Numbered from the stretch's first letter, positions 23,533 to 34,884 are shown. The stretch: 64,000 nucleotides of DNA from Iris pallida (GCA_029216955.1 JANAVB010042263.1:62001-126000), one strand, 5' to 3'. The notes: generated by a model from the sequence alone, not told the origin. Numbers and translations: made by a program.

Positions 23533-24344
23533 ATTATTCCGCGGGTGCGTTACATGGTGATTCATGAACTACCGTAGAAAATCAGACTCGCATGAGATTA
23601 GGGCGTAACATATTGTCAAAGCTAGACGACCTCGTGATCGAATACATGAATTGGTTAGAATGGGTGATTTAAATGGATTCGAATACGCGTAATGAATGCA
23701 TTGATGCGAATAGGTGATCGTGCTCGATGTTTAGAAATCTGAGTGAAACGAGCTCGGGTAGAAAACCCCGTACTACCGACTATGGTTTGACCCTAGGATT
23801 GGGGTCAGTATTGGCATTGTTGTTGGGAAACTATGATTCCAATCCTGACATTGACTTAGCCTCGCAAAGATTGGCCTAGCGTTTAGGCGAGACGCCATGT
23901 TTCATAAGTTATCAATCAAGGGATTGATCTTGAGGATTGACATGGATGGATTGAACGAATCAAGGATAGAAAAACCCTGCTAACGAGATTCGGCTAACAT
24001 GTATATATTTCAGGGACGCCTGGGTATATGCACGATACGACTCGAGTGAGAATGACAAATTCTCTATCATGCGGCTTGGCTGAATGCATGTGTTCTGGGG
24101 ACGCCTGGAATGCGTGCACGATCCAGCCAAGTGATACAATGAGTTCAAGCAAGACTTGAAAAATGGAAGTGTGTCGAGATCTTGAAATCATGTTAACGAA
24201 AGGATTGATAGTCATGAGAGCATGGCTCGAAATTGAGGAACGCATAGGCAAAATGTGTACGATTAAGTCTTGGCCATAAAAATGGTAGGATGGCTTGCCT
24301 TCAGAAAAGTCTCGAGGACGAGACTTGTTCTGAGTGGTGTATGA
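23533..24344 (+). other. B internal region, 3' part, non-coding
   Basis: Continuation of the B internal region after F, up to the 3' LTR. No gene recognised. A GGGGACGCCTGG-containing motif occurs twice, about 80 bp apart (near 24013 and 24098). Confidence 0.7.
24307..24344 (+). promoter_or_regulatory. pre-polypurine-tract hairpin and purine tract of B
   Basis: AAGTCTCG-AGGA-CGAGACTT (24307-24326), a perfect 8-bp stem with the AGGA loop shared with A, C, D and F. It is followed by GTTCTGAGTGGTGTATGA and the 3' LTR. Confidence 0.75.
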
Positions 24345-26926
24345 TGTAGTGTCCCGACCCGCAAAGTCAATCGGAGGAATCGAAATGCCGACGGTGTTGG
24401 AACTTAGCCTTGCAACGGCTGCTCGAAGGCTCGCTCGTCCGAGGCGACTCCTCGCACAGGTGGGGTAGTTTCGGTGAACTTGCCTCATCTTAGCCTGCAC
24501 TTAATAACTCGCATGTTTTCAACTTGCACAAGTAGGATAATATAAAAGCTACGAACGCACATAGCTAAGGGAATAATTTCGACTCGTCGGAATGTCTTAG
24601 AACATGGAAAATGGTCCCACGGTCTTCATAGAAGTCGGCTCAGCTTACTTTCAAATGACACTCGATCCTTCGATCCCGTGGCTTGGGAGAAGAAAGTTGG
24701 CTTAAGTTGTTAAGTTGCCCCGACACTTGAAATAGCCTAAGTCATAGGCGTCGCCTGCGTGAATGCTTGGTAAAGCATGCACGGTCCCGTCATTTGCCCC
24801 AACACTTGAATCAGCCTAAGTCATAGGCGTCGCCCGCAAGAATGCTTAATAAAGCATGCACGGTCCTGTCCCACAAGGCTTGGCATAGCCTTCGTACGTC
24901 CCGCAAGTTAAGTCGTCTTGCACGGCTTGTTGACTTAAGTCTAGACACCCGAGAACTTGGTGGTTTAAGTCGACCCCGTGCATAGCACGTTCCCTCGATG
25001 TGTAGCTCGGCGTAGCCTTTGCTCGTCGAGTCGTTGCCCGAATAAGTTAGACAAGAGTTGTGCTGGGCTATCGAAGCCATTTCTAGCACTGTCTCGCTCT
25101 ATCTGCGGTTGTCAAGTCGCGTAGTCCCTTGAGAACAAGGCTCGTCGTGTAAAGTATATGACTTGCGCGTTAGCGTCGCCTAGAGAATCGGGTCTGTCTA
25201 AGGCACGAGCTATGGTTGGTTTAGTGAAAAGTTTGCCACGAACAAAGGAAGTCCACGCGACTTGTTGTCGCCGAGATCGGTCCCGCTACTTGGGAGTCTC
25301 GCTAAGTCTTGATATGTCCCGCACACGAGATCGTTCCCGCGGCTTGGGAGTCTCGCTAAGTCTTGATAAGTCCCGCACACGAGATCGGTCCCGTGGCTTG
25401 GGAGTCTCGTTAAGTCTTGATAGAAAGAAGGAATGCATGGTCATGTTAAGAAAGGATTGGTTAGATCGAATTGAGACTTGCATGGTCATTGGACAACTTG
25501 TCGACAAGGTGTAGTCTTCTCGAGTGATCACCGGGGCACCGGGATCATTCGGCCCGGGGGAAGCGAGTGTGGTTCAAATTAGGATGCTGGATGACCGCAT
25601 GGGAGAGTTCGGCCCCACTGGACTAGTATACCCGTGTAGGCACAGGCCGATATCCCACGAGCCAGTCCAAGATAGCTTGACATTGCTAGTGACCACTCAT
25701 GTAGATGTGTCGGCAATAGCGGCACACCGCATGTATGCCTTTGAATTTGGGTCTAGAGCTTGAATGCAGGTCTAGTCGGTAACTCAAGGTCTGGGCCTAA
25801 GATTGGGCTGCAGCATAGGCACCGTGCTTGGCACGATAGATGGCATCGGGTTATTCATGGAATCAACACTATGTTTCACAAGTCTTGTCTAAGTTAGCAA
25901 ATGAGTCGAACAGAAAATGTCGCAAGGCGGTAGCATGGTTAAAGTCTTGATAAGTTACGAGGCGCGGCCTTAATCTTGAAGCACGGACAAGTCTAAGCAA
26001 AGTCTAGAGGCACGACCTGCACGAGTCGTTCCCCATTGATGTCGCTAGCACGAGAATTGGTCTAGTAGGCTTGAGTTTAAGTAAAAGTCTTGGCACGGCC
26101 GAGTGTTCATAAGTTGCTCCTCGGCGAAGCACTGTCCCGAACATGCTAAGTTACGAATAGAATATGGTACGACCCTGCCGTCCCGGGTTGAAGTTTGGTC
26201 AAGTACCTAGGCGATGAGGCACTGCCTCGATCGAAATACACGGTATTGTAGCACGACCCTGTCGTTGCACGTCGAGTTAGTTAGACGCCAAGTCTTAAAA
26301 CTGATCCTAAGACAAGACTAGAAAGACAATCGAAAGGGTTTAAGCTGCACAAAGTAAATGAACGTGTCGGTTATGTATGGGTGGGCGAGAAGCTCACTCT
26401 ACCAGTACAGTTGAGTACTGACACCCACACAGTGTTCATGTGCAGGCACAGGTAGAAGCTCGTGGCACGGAGCTCGCTTGGATGCGTCGAGGCACGAAGT
26501 TCCTTGGTGACTCGAAGCGTACGGCCACGTGGATTGAAGACTTATACAAGACATAATGTATGGACATCGCCTTCCGAAGCTTTCGCTGACATTAAATATT
26601 GTATCGAGAGATGAGAGAGGGCAGAGTGAATTGTAAATGAGAGAAAAGTGAGCATGAGAGACTTGTAATTTGGCCTTGCGCCCACAAATGTAATCTTGTA
26701 TTCAATATCAATAAAAGAGTTTCTTTTGAATGACTTGTGTTCATGTGTATATGTTCTAAATTTTTGCTGCGTATTCAATGTATCTGCTTGGGACTTCTGC
26801 GCGACGACCCCGTCGCCGTCGCTGTAATCGGCCGTTATGGAACCTACCTTGCACGAGCACAATCTAGGCTCGTGCGGCATCACGCCTTAGCGAGGACGAT
26901 CGCTCCTACAGGAGCGGGGCGTGACA
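24345..26926 (+). repeat. B 3' LTR, intact, 2582 bp
   Basis: Runs TGTAGTGTCCCGACCC to GGGGCGTGACA and is uninterrupted, so it shows the A insertion site empty near 26482. The 54-bp tandem repeat is at 25274-25423. Confidence 0.95.
25274..25423 (+). repeat. 54-bp tandem repeat, second B LTR
   Basis: Same array as 4693-4842, offset-matched in the paired LTR. Confidence 0.85.
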
Positions 26927-26931
26927 CTTAC

Positions 26932-27270
26932 TCCTTGGACGATCGAACGTAACCTCGGCTCAGGTGAAGAAATGCTCTCTGAAGACACGAAGGAAAAAAA
27001 TCTGCTTCTGAGCTTCGTGTGCTTTCCTGTGCGTCTATCTGCCTCCTCTTACAAGGGAATAGCACATTTTATTTATAGGAATTCATAAGGAGTGGGATGT
27101 ACAGCTACGTGGCAAATTTTCGGTCACATGGTTGTAACTGTGCCTCGATACTTGGTTTATAGTGGACAGCTGGGGGTTGGTTGAGATTAATCATGATCTG
27201 TTTGTTGCAGTAAATTTGAACTATTAAGACTTGGTCAATCTCTGCCACGTGTCTCAACTACTATTCTGTG
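26932..27270 (-). other. pre-insertion flank with a promoter-like region
   Basis: Unique sequence between B and the 27-bp minisatellite. On the minus strand it reads as promoter and leader toward B and, beyond B, toward the ORF at 3580-3158. It contains a TATA box (27070-27077), a GCCACGTAG motif near 27105 and leader-like sequence to 26932. No frame of note. Confidence 0.5.
27070..27077 (-). promoter_or_regulatory. TATA box on the minus strand
   Basis: TATAAATA in TTCCTATAAATAAAATG. In the sequence as it was before B inserted it lies about 330 nt from the ATG at 3580. Confidence 0.45.
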
Positions 27271-27350
27271 GCGAGCCGTATAAAGGATGTATCCTGGCTG
27301 AGCCGCATGAGGGACTGTCTCATAACCAAGCCGCATGAAGAATGTCTCAT
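27271..27350. repeat. 27-bp minisatellite, left part
   Basis: About three units of the CTCATGACCGAGCCGCATGA type, cut at CTCAT (27346-27350) by element C. The array resumes at 40344. Confidence 0.8.
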
Positions 27351-28178
27351 TGTCACGACCCGCACCCTAGAGTAAGGGCACGAGACGTAGGTACGTCCAG
27401 CCTACGCCGCAGTGTCGGCGGTAGAACGCTGTCCTAGGTCACAACATCTAACAGTATATATATCTAAACAGTTTATACTCCCCGAATGGGGGTGACATAG
27501 TAATAGAAACTCAATCACAACTAAGGAAGATATAGCACGATATGAATAGAACTCAAGGAAATGAAATAGATAAAACAGTAGTCTAAGATAATCCCAGCAG
27601 TACAAGTCTCAGATAAAAGAATATATACAAACTGATCTCCAAATAGAGTCTAACTAAAACATGATCCAACTACATAGATAAAAGCCTAACTATCTAGTCT
27701 AGGCAGTCGGGGGAAGGTCCTCAGCTACTGCTGGATCCTCCTGAGGGTCCAGCTCACAGGTGTCATCAAGGGCTGCCCCGTAATAGGTGTCCAGGCAAGC
27801 CTCCTCCTCGTCCTCTGTAATATTTCAACAGGTCCAGTCAGGACAGGAGCGAGCACAGTACATCTCAACAATTCATAGCAGGTTAGAAAATATAAACATG
27901 CAGTAAAGTAAGATACAAGTACTGAAAGAAATACGGTATGTAAACAGGAAGAGAACTGTAATGTAAATATCTACTATACATAGAGAACTAGCAGTGACTA
28001 GTGAGTCAGAGTACAATCATGAACATGTAAATGGCCTGGGATGATTCTGATGCTACACTACGGAATGATTCTGATACTACACTACTGGTGTATTATTCAC
28101 ATGTCCATTTATACTCCCCCGTACCCCCAATCAATACACAAGGATCCAGCCAGGTTATGTTATATGATGCTATGTAAC

Positions 28179-28242
28179 AGACCCCGAAGGTGATAGACCC
28201 CGAAGGTGATGAACCCCGAAGGTGATAGACCCCGAAGGTGAT
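28179..28242. repeat. 16-bp tandem repeat, four copies
   Basis: AGACCCCGAAGGTGAT four times head to tail, with GAACCCC in the third unit. Same array in the other LTR at 37197-37260. Confidence 0.95.
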
Positions 28243-28647
28243 ACATAGTAGTCCCATAAATGGGATAAGGATTCTAGGAAGACTCTACGATCATAAGAGT
28301 ATATGTCGTAAGTGATCAAAGAACCAATGAAGCATATGATACGTCATGTAAGTGAAACGCACAGAACATGTAGTACCGGATGCTCCCTAAGGATAACATC
28401 TCGAGAAGGGATCCATATAGTACCAATCCGTGTGACCAACGTGACAGTACAAGTAAAGTAATCTACTGCAGGAATTAATTCTAAACAGGATATGAAATGA
28501 TCAGAGAATGTACTCGCCTGTAACTGAGTGTCCGGTATGAAACGTACTGTCCAAGGAGTGGTGTCTGGCTCCTAATCAGAACAGCACAAGTCACAACAAG
28601 TCCAGAATATCAAAATGGAGTCCTACTATACATTCTACATGATTCTA

Positions 28648-28733
28648 GGTCAATCTAGGCCAAAGTCAACTCTTGGTCAACTTTGGTCAACCCTAGAAGT
28701 CAAACTAGGTCAACCAAGTCAAACCTGAGTCAA
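28648..28733 (-). promoter_or_regulatory. W-box cluster in the C LTR
   Basis: Eight TTGAC[C/T] motifs on the element's sense strand, at 28648, 28664, 28675, 28685, 28698, 28708, 28717 and 28728 (left ends). Repeated in the other LTR (about 37668-37755) and homologous to 1501-1575 in K. Confidence 0.6.
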
Positions 28734-29982
28734 ACTAGTCTATACTAGTCTAACCAGTCTATTCTAAGTCTAACAGGACTACACAAGTCTAATATAGGCT
28801 TACTAGTCAAGCAGACACACAATACACCCATAGGCTAATAGACTAGGTCAATAAGCTATTAGGCAAAACCATTTATAACAACCTACAAATCTCCTATACA
28901 CATGACAATACTTATATCTAAATTACTAAACACATATTACTATATTAATGTAATCTACATAGAAATACAAAAATAGCATATAGGCTACCCTTAATATCAT
29001 ATACACAAGTCAAAGTATTATAGACTCCTATGTGAAAACCACACATACATTATCTATCCACATTTACATTTAAGACAAATATATATACATATATACATTA
29101 TACTTTAGACATATGTGCATATATACATGATACATACCTAGGCATACCTATATATGCATGTAGGAAACTAGAGAACAATGTGTACGTGTGTGTGTGAAAA
29201 CTTGAGAGTGAGTGTGTGAGTGCTAGGCCAAAAGTGACATTTAGGAATGTGCAGGAAAACAGTAAGCTGTGTATCCAAGTGCAGGAATAATATGACAGTG
29301 AACATAGGAAGAGGGGTGTGTGTGTAAACCAGGCAAACAGTGAGGAACTTGTTTCCCAGTTATGTGTGTGTGTGTGTGAACCATGTAAGTGCAGGGAAAT
29401 AAACAGCAGTAGCAATTAACAGGAAAAGGGAAGAAATGATTTCAGTCCACAACTCAATCAATACACAGCCTCAACATACTCAAACTCAGATTTACAACAG
29501 TCCCACAAATGTACAGGTTAATACCACATTGGAAGAAAACTTATACAATTCAAATGAGACTCAAACATGCTCTCAACAGATCAATTAAACTCAGTTTTTA
29601 GTCTCCTCAGTAAAATCCAGATTTCAAGTCCAAACCTCATCCAAAACAGTCCCAATTCGACATACACATAGGAATCATGTAGGGGTTCATGTTAGGGGTT
29701 TTATATCATGTAAATAACAGTGATTATTAGGATAAAATTGATGTCAAAATTCATTCTTCTGAAACTGGAACAGGAATTTAACTCTAAGTATCACAAAACT
29801 GAAAATGGGGATTTAAACAATGAAAAATTGTTAAGATTAAAAATGAAGGGTTGGTAATACAAATATAGGATGCATACATGCTAGGTGTGGTGTTTGTGTC
29901 CAAAAAAAAGGACACAAATGTGTCCCAACAAAACAGGACACGAAATGGGCACACAGGCACTGATTTAGTGCACTGTGTCGTG

Positions 29983-30099
29983 CACGTGTGCACGCGTGTT
30001 GTGCACACAGCACAGACCAATTCAAGGCACGTGGTCACCAACCTAGGTTCGCCAGGTGTCAAGCTAACCACGTGTCACCCTGAATCGTGTCGACGTGTC
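29983..30099. promoter_or_regulatory. G-box / ABRE-like cluster in the C LTR
   Basis: CACGTG at 29983, 30028 and 30069, and ACGTGTC at 30070 and 30093. CACGTG and ACGTG[G/T]C are sites for plant bZIP/bHLH and ABA-response factors. Upstream of the W-boxes in element orientation. Function inferred. Confidence 0.45.
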
Positions 30100-31346
30100 C
30101 CCGTGTCTGAGTTACACTCGCGTGTCAGTGGCAAAAAAAGACAGTGCACAGCACTGTGCAAACCCAGTGCACGACGAATTTCTCCCAAACCAATACATGA
30201 AATCCAGTAAAAATTGGGGAGCATGGTGTCAGTACATGCCCCAACATTCACCCAAAAAATGGTGTCAAGACGAATCGTGTCGTGTCCACAAAGGACCCCG
30301 AGATGCAGGGGACTCCTGTAGCCGCGCGCGCGCGAGTCCAAATACGCGTGCACGAGTGTCGTAGCGACACGACACAAGCACGAATTCACCCCAGTGCACA
30401 AGAAATGTGTAAGCGACATAGAATAGCAACTTTCCATTCAAAAATATTATGAAAATAGCACAACAAGTTCCAGTGAGGAATAAACACAAACACCTAGTGT
30501 AGGGCACTGATACGTGTCCTGTTAGGACACAAAATGACCCAAAAAATTTAAGGATTCCTATTCCTATAGTTTGGGTAGGTCTAGGGCTCCCTATTGATGC
30601 AATAATTTCAGGATTCTATGGTGAGAACAAGAAGTTACCTCAAGTATCAAAACCCCTTGAAAACTCTAAAGAGAGATGCTCCTCTTGATGGTGAAACCCC
30701 TCTAAATTGTTGGAAAACTGAGAACAAATCATTCCACCAGCAAGAAAACAATAATTAGAAACTATTGCAACTTGTTTGGATTAAAAAGGATGAGAAATGG
30801 ATTTATTAAGAATTTCTAAAGATGGGAGCTCACCTCTTTCTTCTCTTGCAATAATTTCCTAAGGAAGAGGCTAGCCCTAACTTTGGGAGGCATTAAATAG
30901 GATGTGATGGGTCATTAGTGGCTTCCATGGGCTGATTAGGGTTAGGGTTGGTTCATGGTGTGGGCCTATGGGCTATTAAGCCTAAGTCATTAATCATGAC
31001 TTATCAAGTCATAAGCCATATTAGCCTACACAACTCCAAATCACCCCTACCTAGTTCCAATGACTTAAACCTCATTACATTAGGTCAAACCAAGGTTACT
31101 TAACCTAGCTAAGTGGCCATAACCTAAATTAGTAACTAGGTTAGTCTTCTAGTCAACACAAGTCAAAGTCCACCATAGGCCCAAAAACAATTCTCCTAAA
31201 AATCACCAAAAATCACCAAAAATCATATTAATTATAATAAATCCTAATATTACATAATAATTCAACTTAATTCCCAAAATTGAAAAAAATGGCCAAAATA
31301 CCCCCAAGCTAGAAAAGTGGTAGTGACAAATCTACCCTCCTTAAAA

Positions 31347-31366
31347 TAATTTCGTCCTCGAAATTA
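31347..31366 (-). promoter_or_regulatory. pre-polypurine-tract hairpin of C
   Basis: Minus strand TAATTTCG-AGGA-CGAAATTA, 8-bp stem, then TTTTAAGGAGGGTAGATT and the 3' LTR starting TGTCACTACC. Confidence 0.75.
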
Positions 31367-31407
31367 AAGGCGAAATGCAACTGATGAGAAGGATAGAAAA
31401 GTATACC

Positions 31408-31830
31408 TCACGGTCCAAAAAGATAGGGGTACCGCTCGCGCATCTCATCCTCCCGCTCCCAGGTAGACTCTCCTGGAGAATGATGCCTCCATGCGACGCG
31501 TACCAAGGGTATCACCTGGTTCCTCAGTACCTTCTCCCGTCGATCCAGAATCTCCACGGGCTGCTCTGGATAGCTGAGAGAAGGCCCAACCTCTATCTCC
31601 GAATGATCAAGCACATGGCTAGGGTCAGCCACGTACCGTCTCAACTGTGATACATGAAATACGTTGTGGACCCCCACAAGTGCAGGCGGCAAGTCTAGCC
31701 TGTAAGCCACGTCACCGACTCTCCCGCTGATAACGAAAGGGCCGATGAAGCGCGGGCTAAGCTTCCCGCCTCCACCAAAACGTATCGTACCATGAGTCAG
31801 AGATATCCTCAAGAAAACCTGGTCTCCGAC
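31408..31830 (-). pseudogene. C integrase C-terminus and chromodomain (exon 2)
   Basis: 140 codons starting VGDQVFLR immediately after the intron acceptor and ending in TAA. Residues 15-55 hold the integrase tail with the GPF motif (LSPRFIGPFVI). Then comes the linker FHVSQLRRYV, and the last 45 residues are a chromodomain of the chromovirus type (ILDRREKVLRN...VRVAW...STWERED). Chromodomains of this group guide integration to particular chromatin. The segment aligns without gaps to D (47165-47713). The frame is intact here, but upstream stops make the polyprotein non-functional. Confidence 0.88.
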
Positions 31831-31923
31831 CTAAACACAAGCAAGGTCTCAAATAATAAATAACAACATGATCAAAAAAAATTCAAAACAACAACCTAAA
31901 TCTAATCCTACTCTAATCTGTAC
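31831..31923 (-). other. 93-nt intron-like insert in the C integrase
   Basis: Minus strand: GAG|GTACAG ... CTTGTGTTTAG|GTC. Sequence is T-rich, bounded by GT and AG, phase 0, with an in-frame TGA at 31849-31851. D has no insert at this place: its PLEF and VGDHVFLR are adjacent, matching PLEF and VGDQVFLR of C across the insert. Removal would keep the reading frame. Confidence 0.8.
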
Positions 31924-32856
31924 CTCAAACTCCAAGGGCCTCCGGTGGCTATCGGCCCAGTGCCGATGTCTGTCCTTCGCCACGCGAAGTCTGTCCCTGA
32001 TAAGCTTCACCTTCTCGGCCGCATCCACAATCATCTCTGGCCCCAGCAAAGCTCGCTCACCAACAATATCCCAGGATAAGGGTGTACGGCACCTACGCCC
32101 GTACAGAGCCTCGAAAGGTGACATCTCGATGCTGGCCTGGAAACTATTGTTATAGGCAAACTCCACCAAATGAAGATGATCCTCCCAAGAACCTCCAAAG
32201 TCCAGGACGCACGTCCGCAACATATCCTCAAGAGTCTGAATAGTCCGCTCCGACTGTCCGTCCGTCTGGGGGTGGTACGCAGTACTAAACTTGAGCTGAG
32301 TGCCCAAGCTGGTCTGCAGACTCCTCCAGAAATGGGAAGTAAAACGGCTATCCCGATCTGAGACGATGCTGGCCGGAACTCCGTGGATCCTGACTATCTG
32401 CCGCATATATAACTCTGCCAGTCTCTCTGTAGACGTGCCCACCTTGAATGGCAAGAAGTGGGCCGATTTGGTCAACCTGTCCACGATGACCCAAATCGCG
32501 TCTTTCTCTCCTGGGGTACGCGGCAATCCTGATACAAAGTCCATAGTAATATGCTCCCATTTCCACTCGGGAATGGGCAGCGGCTGCAACAATCCACCGG
32601 GCCTCTGTCTCTCCGCCTTGACCTGCTGACAGATCAAACACCTAGCCACGAAGTGGGACACCTCCCGCTTCATTCCTGACCACCATACATGCTCCCGCAA
32701 ATCTCGGTACATCTTGTTGGCACCCGGGTGAATAGAGTACTGAGATCTGTGGGCCTCCTGCATAATCTGCTCTCTGAGCTCCCCGCTAGGCACACATAAT
32801 CTGGCACCGTGCCTCAAGGCACCATCCTCTGCAAGTGAGAACTCAGGATCCCCCAC
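31924..32856 (-). pseudogene. C integrase, zinc-binding and catalytic core (exon 1)
   Basis: 311 open codons after the TGA at 32857. The HHCC zinc domain is at residues 36-76 (H36, H43, C73, C76). The catalytic core has D106 (TMDFVSG), D167 (VSDRDSRF) and E203 (DGQSERT), the D,D35E triad spaced as expected. Integrase joins element cDNA to host DNA. The first codon is GTG in a continuous pol frame, not a start: in the living element this was part of Gag-Pol. The reading frame continues past the 93-nt intron into the chromodomain part. All catalytic residues are kept, so loss of function is due to stops elsewhere. Confidence 0.93.
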
Positions 32857-33099
32857 TCATATACTGATCTGCTCTCTGATACTCTGAAAGGCCACATCCT
32901 GAAACTGGGCCGCCTTGATCCTGTCCACCAAGTCTGACTGAATCTGCATCCCCCATAGCTGCATCTGCACCCCAGGCATGATCACCTCAATCCCAAGGCT
33001 CTCCAAGTCGGCAAGCAAATGTCGATCCATGGTCAAACACATGGCTGTCGGATACCTACTCAAGGCATCGGCAACCACGTTGGCCTTCCCGGGATGATA
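32857..33099 (-). pseudogene. C pol linker between RNase H and integrase
   Basis: Continuation of the pol frame between the TAG at 33100-33102 and the TGA at 32857-32859. Begins [17 protein letters not shown], the standard RNase H/connection motif, then a variable linker. Both bounding stops fit single C-to-T changes (CAG to TAG; CGA or TGG to TGA). Confidence 0.85.
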
Positions 33100-34851
33100 C
33101 TACAGTGCAATGTCGAAGTCCTTCATCAACTCCAACCATCTACGTTGTCTCATATTCAACTCCTTCTGAGTGAACACGTACTTTAGGCTCTTGTGATCTG
33201 TGAAGATCTCCACCCGCTCACCATACAGATAATGCTTCCACAGCTTCAAAGTAAAAATCACTGCTGCCAGCTCCAGGTCGTGGGTAGGGTAATTCTTCTC
33301 ATGGGGACGTAACTGCCTGGAAGCATAGGCAATTACCTTCCCGTGCTGCTGCAACACACAACCCAGCCCCTTCCCTGAAGCATCACTATAAATAGTGAAT
33401 CCACCTGATCCTGAAGGCAACGTCAGAATCGGAGCTGTCGTCAGCCGCTTCTTCAACTCATCAAAAGCTGCCTGACACTCCTCTGACCATACGTACTCAG
33501 TATCCTTCCGGGTCAACCGTGTCAACGGTTCTGCAACCCGGGAGAAATCCTGCACAAATCTCCGGTAATATCCTGCCAGCCCCAGGAAGCTCCTAATCTC
33601 TGCAACTGATGTCGGCGCTGCCCATGCCTCGACTGCTACAATCTTCTTGGGGTCAACTGAGATACCACCTCCAGTCACCACGTGCCCCAAGAAATCCACC
33701 CGGTCCAAGAAGAACTCACACTTGGAGAGCTTCCCGTAAAGCTGCTCCTTCCTGAGAATCTCCAGCACTATCCGCAGATGCTCCTCGTGCTCCTCCTCAG
33801 TCTTGGAATAGATCAAGATATCATCAATAAACACTACTACAAACTGATCCAGATACTGATGGAACACCTTGTTCATCAGGTTCATGAATACTGCGGGTGC
33901 ATTGGTTAGTCCAAATGGCATAACCAAAAACTCGAACTGTCCATACCGCGTCCTGAAAGCGGTCTTGGGGATATCCTCCCCCTTCACCTTCACCTGGTGA
34001 TATCCCGACCTCAGATCAATCTTGGAGAATACCCAAGCTCCGTTCAACTGGTCAAATAGATCGTCGATCCGCGGCAGTGGGTATCTGTTCTTGATCGTGA
34101 GGTTGTTGAGTGCCCTATAGTCAATACACATGCGTACTGACCCATCCTTCTTCGGCACGAACAACACTGGTGCGCCCCATGGCGACGAACTCGAGCGGAT
34201 GAAGCCCTTGTCCTGTAGCTCATCCACTTGCTTTTTCAGCTCCACCAGCTCGCTGTTGTTCACCCGATAGACATGCTGAGAAATGGGCTCCGCTCCTGGA
34301 ACCAAGTCTATCGAAAACTCTATGTCCCTGTCTGGTGGCAGTCCCGGCAACTCCTCCGGGAAAACATCCATGTACTCTGCTATCAAGGGGTATGGAATCG
34401 TCTGCTCCTCGACCGAGACTCCACAGAAGACTCCGCTGCTCTGCTCCGCCTGACGTCTGGAATACTCGAACTCTGGCTCCCCCGGCGCTCTGAACAGAAC
34501 TCTACCCCCTCTGCAATCGATGCTGGCGTGGTGCTTGCTCAACCAATCCATGCCTAGTACTATATCGTAGTTCGGCAATGGCATTACGAGCAGGCTCACC
34601 TCCAACTCACGGCCTCCCAATACTACTCTCCGACCCTTACAAACATCACGCACGAGGATAATGCCACCCCCGGTCGTGATCTTGTAAGTCCTAGGCAACG
34701 ATTCAGCTATGATACCGCGTCTAATCGCAAAAGATACTGAAATGAAGCTATGCGATGCGCCAGAATCAAACAATGCAAATGCTGGACTGGAGTCGAGAAG
34801 AATCGAACCTGCAATCAGCTCTCCAGTCACCTCTGCATCTCCAGCTGCCAT
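33100..34851 (-). pseudogene. C protease, reverse transcriptase and RNase H
   Basis: 583 residues from the first ATG after the gag stop; the open frame extends 11 codons further up to the stop. Aspartic protease: DSGAS at residues 29-33, with [11 protein letters not shown] at 94-104. RT: about 195-375, with [14 protein letters not shown] and the active site FIDD at 341-344. RNase H: D490, E527 and D552 (YSDAS, HDLELAA, FTDHKSL). Together these copy element RNA to cDNA. The frame is the same as gag and integrase. It ends at TAG 33100-33102, where the family has YHPGK directly following. Catalytic residues look intact; the copy is broken only by stops. Confidence 0.95.
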
Positions 34852-34884
34852 GGCGAAAGCTCGCCCCTGCTGGCCTCCCCTGGC

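Larger units (their letters stand above)
3764..26926 (+). mobile_element. element B: non-autonomous LTR retrotransposon, hosting A and F
   Basis: The 5' LTR (3764-5905 plus 15606-16044 once A is removed, 2581 bp) matches the 3' LTR (24345-26926, 2582 bp). Both run TGTAG...TGACA. The TSD is CTTAC at 3759-3763 and 26927-26931. The primer site TGGTATCAGAGC is at 16048 and a purine-rich tract ends at 24344. The internal region without F is about 2.4 kb and shows no gag or pol frame, so this is a LARD-like element that must use proteins supplied in trans. The element sits in the apparent 5' leader of the minus-strand ORF at 3158-3580. Confidence 0.93.
27351..31328 (-). repeat. C 3' LTR (left copy), 3978 bp
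   Basis: Starts TGTCACGACCCGCACCC and ends GGTAGTGACA. Inside are a 16-bp tandem repeat, a W-box cluster, a G-box cluster, TG-rich tracts and a TTTGTGTCC/GGACACAAA hairpin near 29890. The many short frames are duplicated in the other LTR and are not genes. Confidence 0.95.

Noticed and set aside
25158..25514. 118-codon frame with an 18-residue repeat in the B LTR
   Set aside because: Produced by a 54-bp tandem repeat; open on both strands, as expected for a multiple-of-three repeat.
29878..30210. Several 60-120 codon frames repeated in both C LTRs (for example 29784-30071, 30075-30437 and their copies near 38799-39452)
   Set aside because: Duplication follows from the LTR pair being nearly identical, not from selection; no family resemblance.
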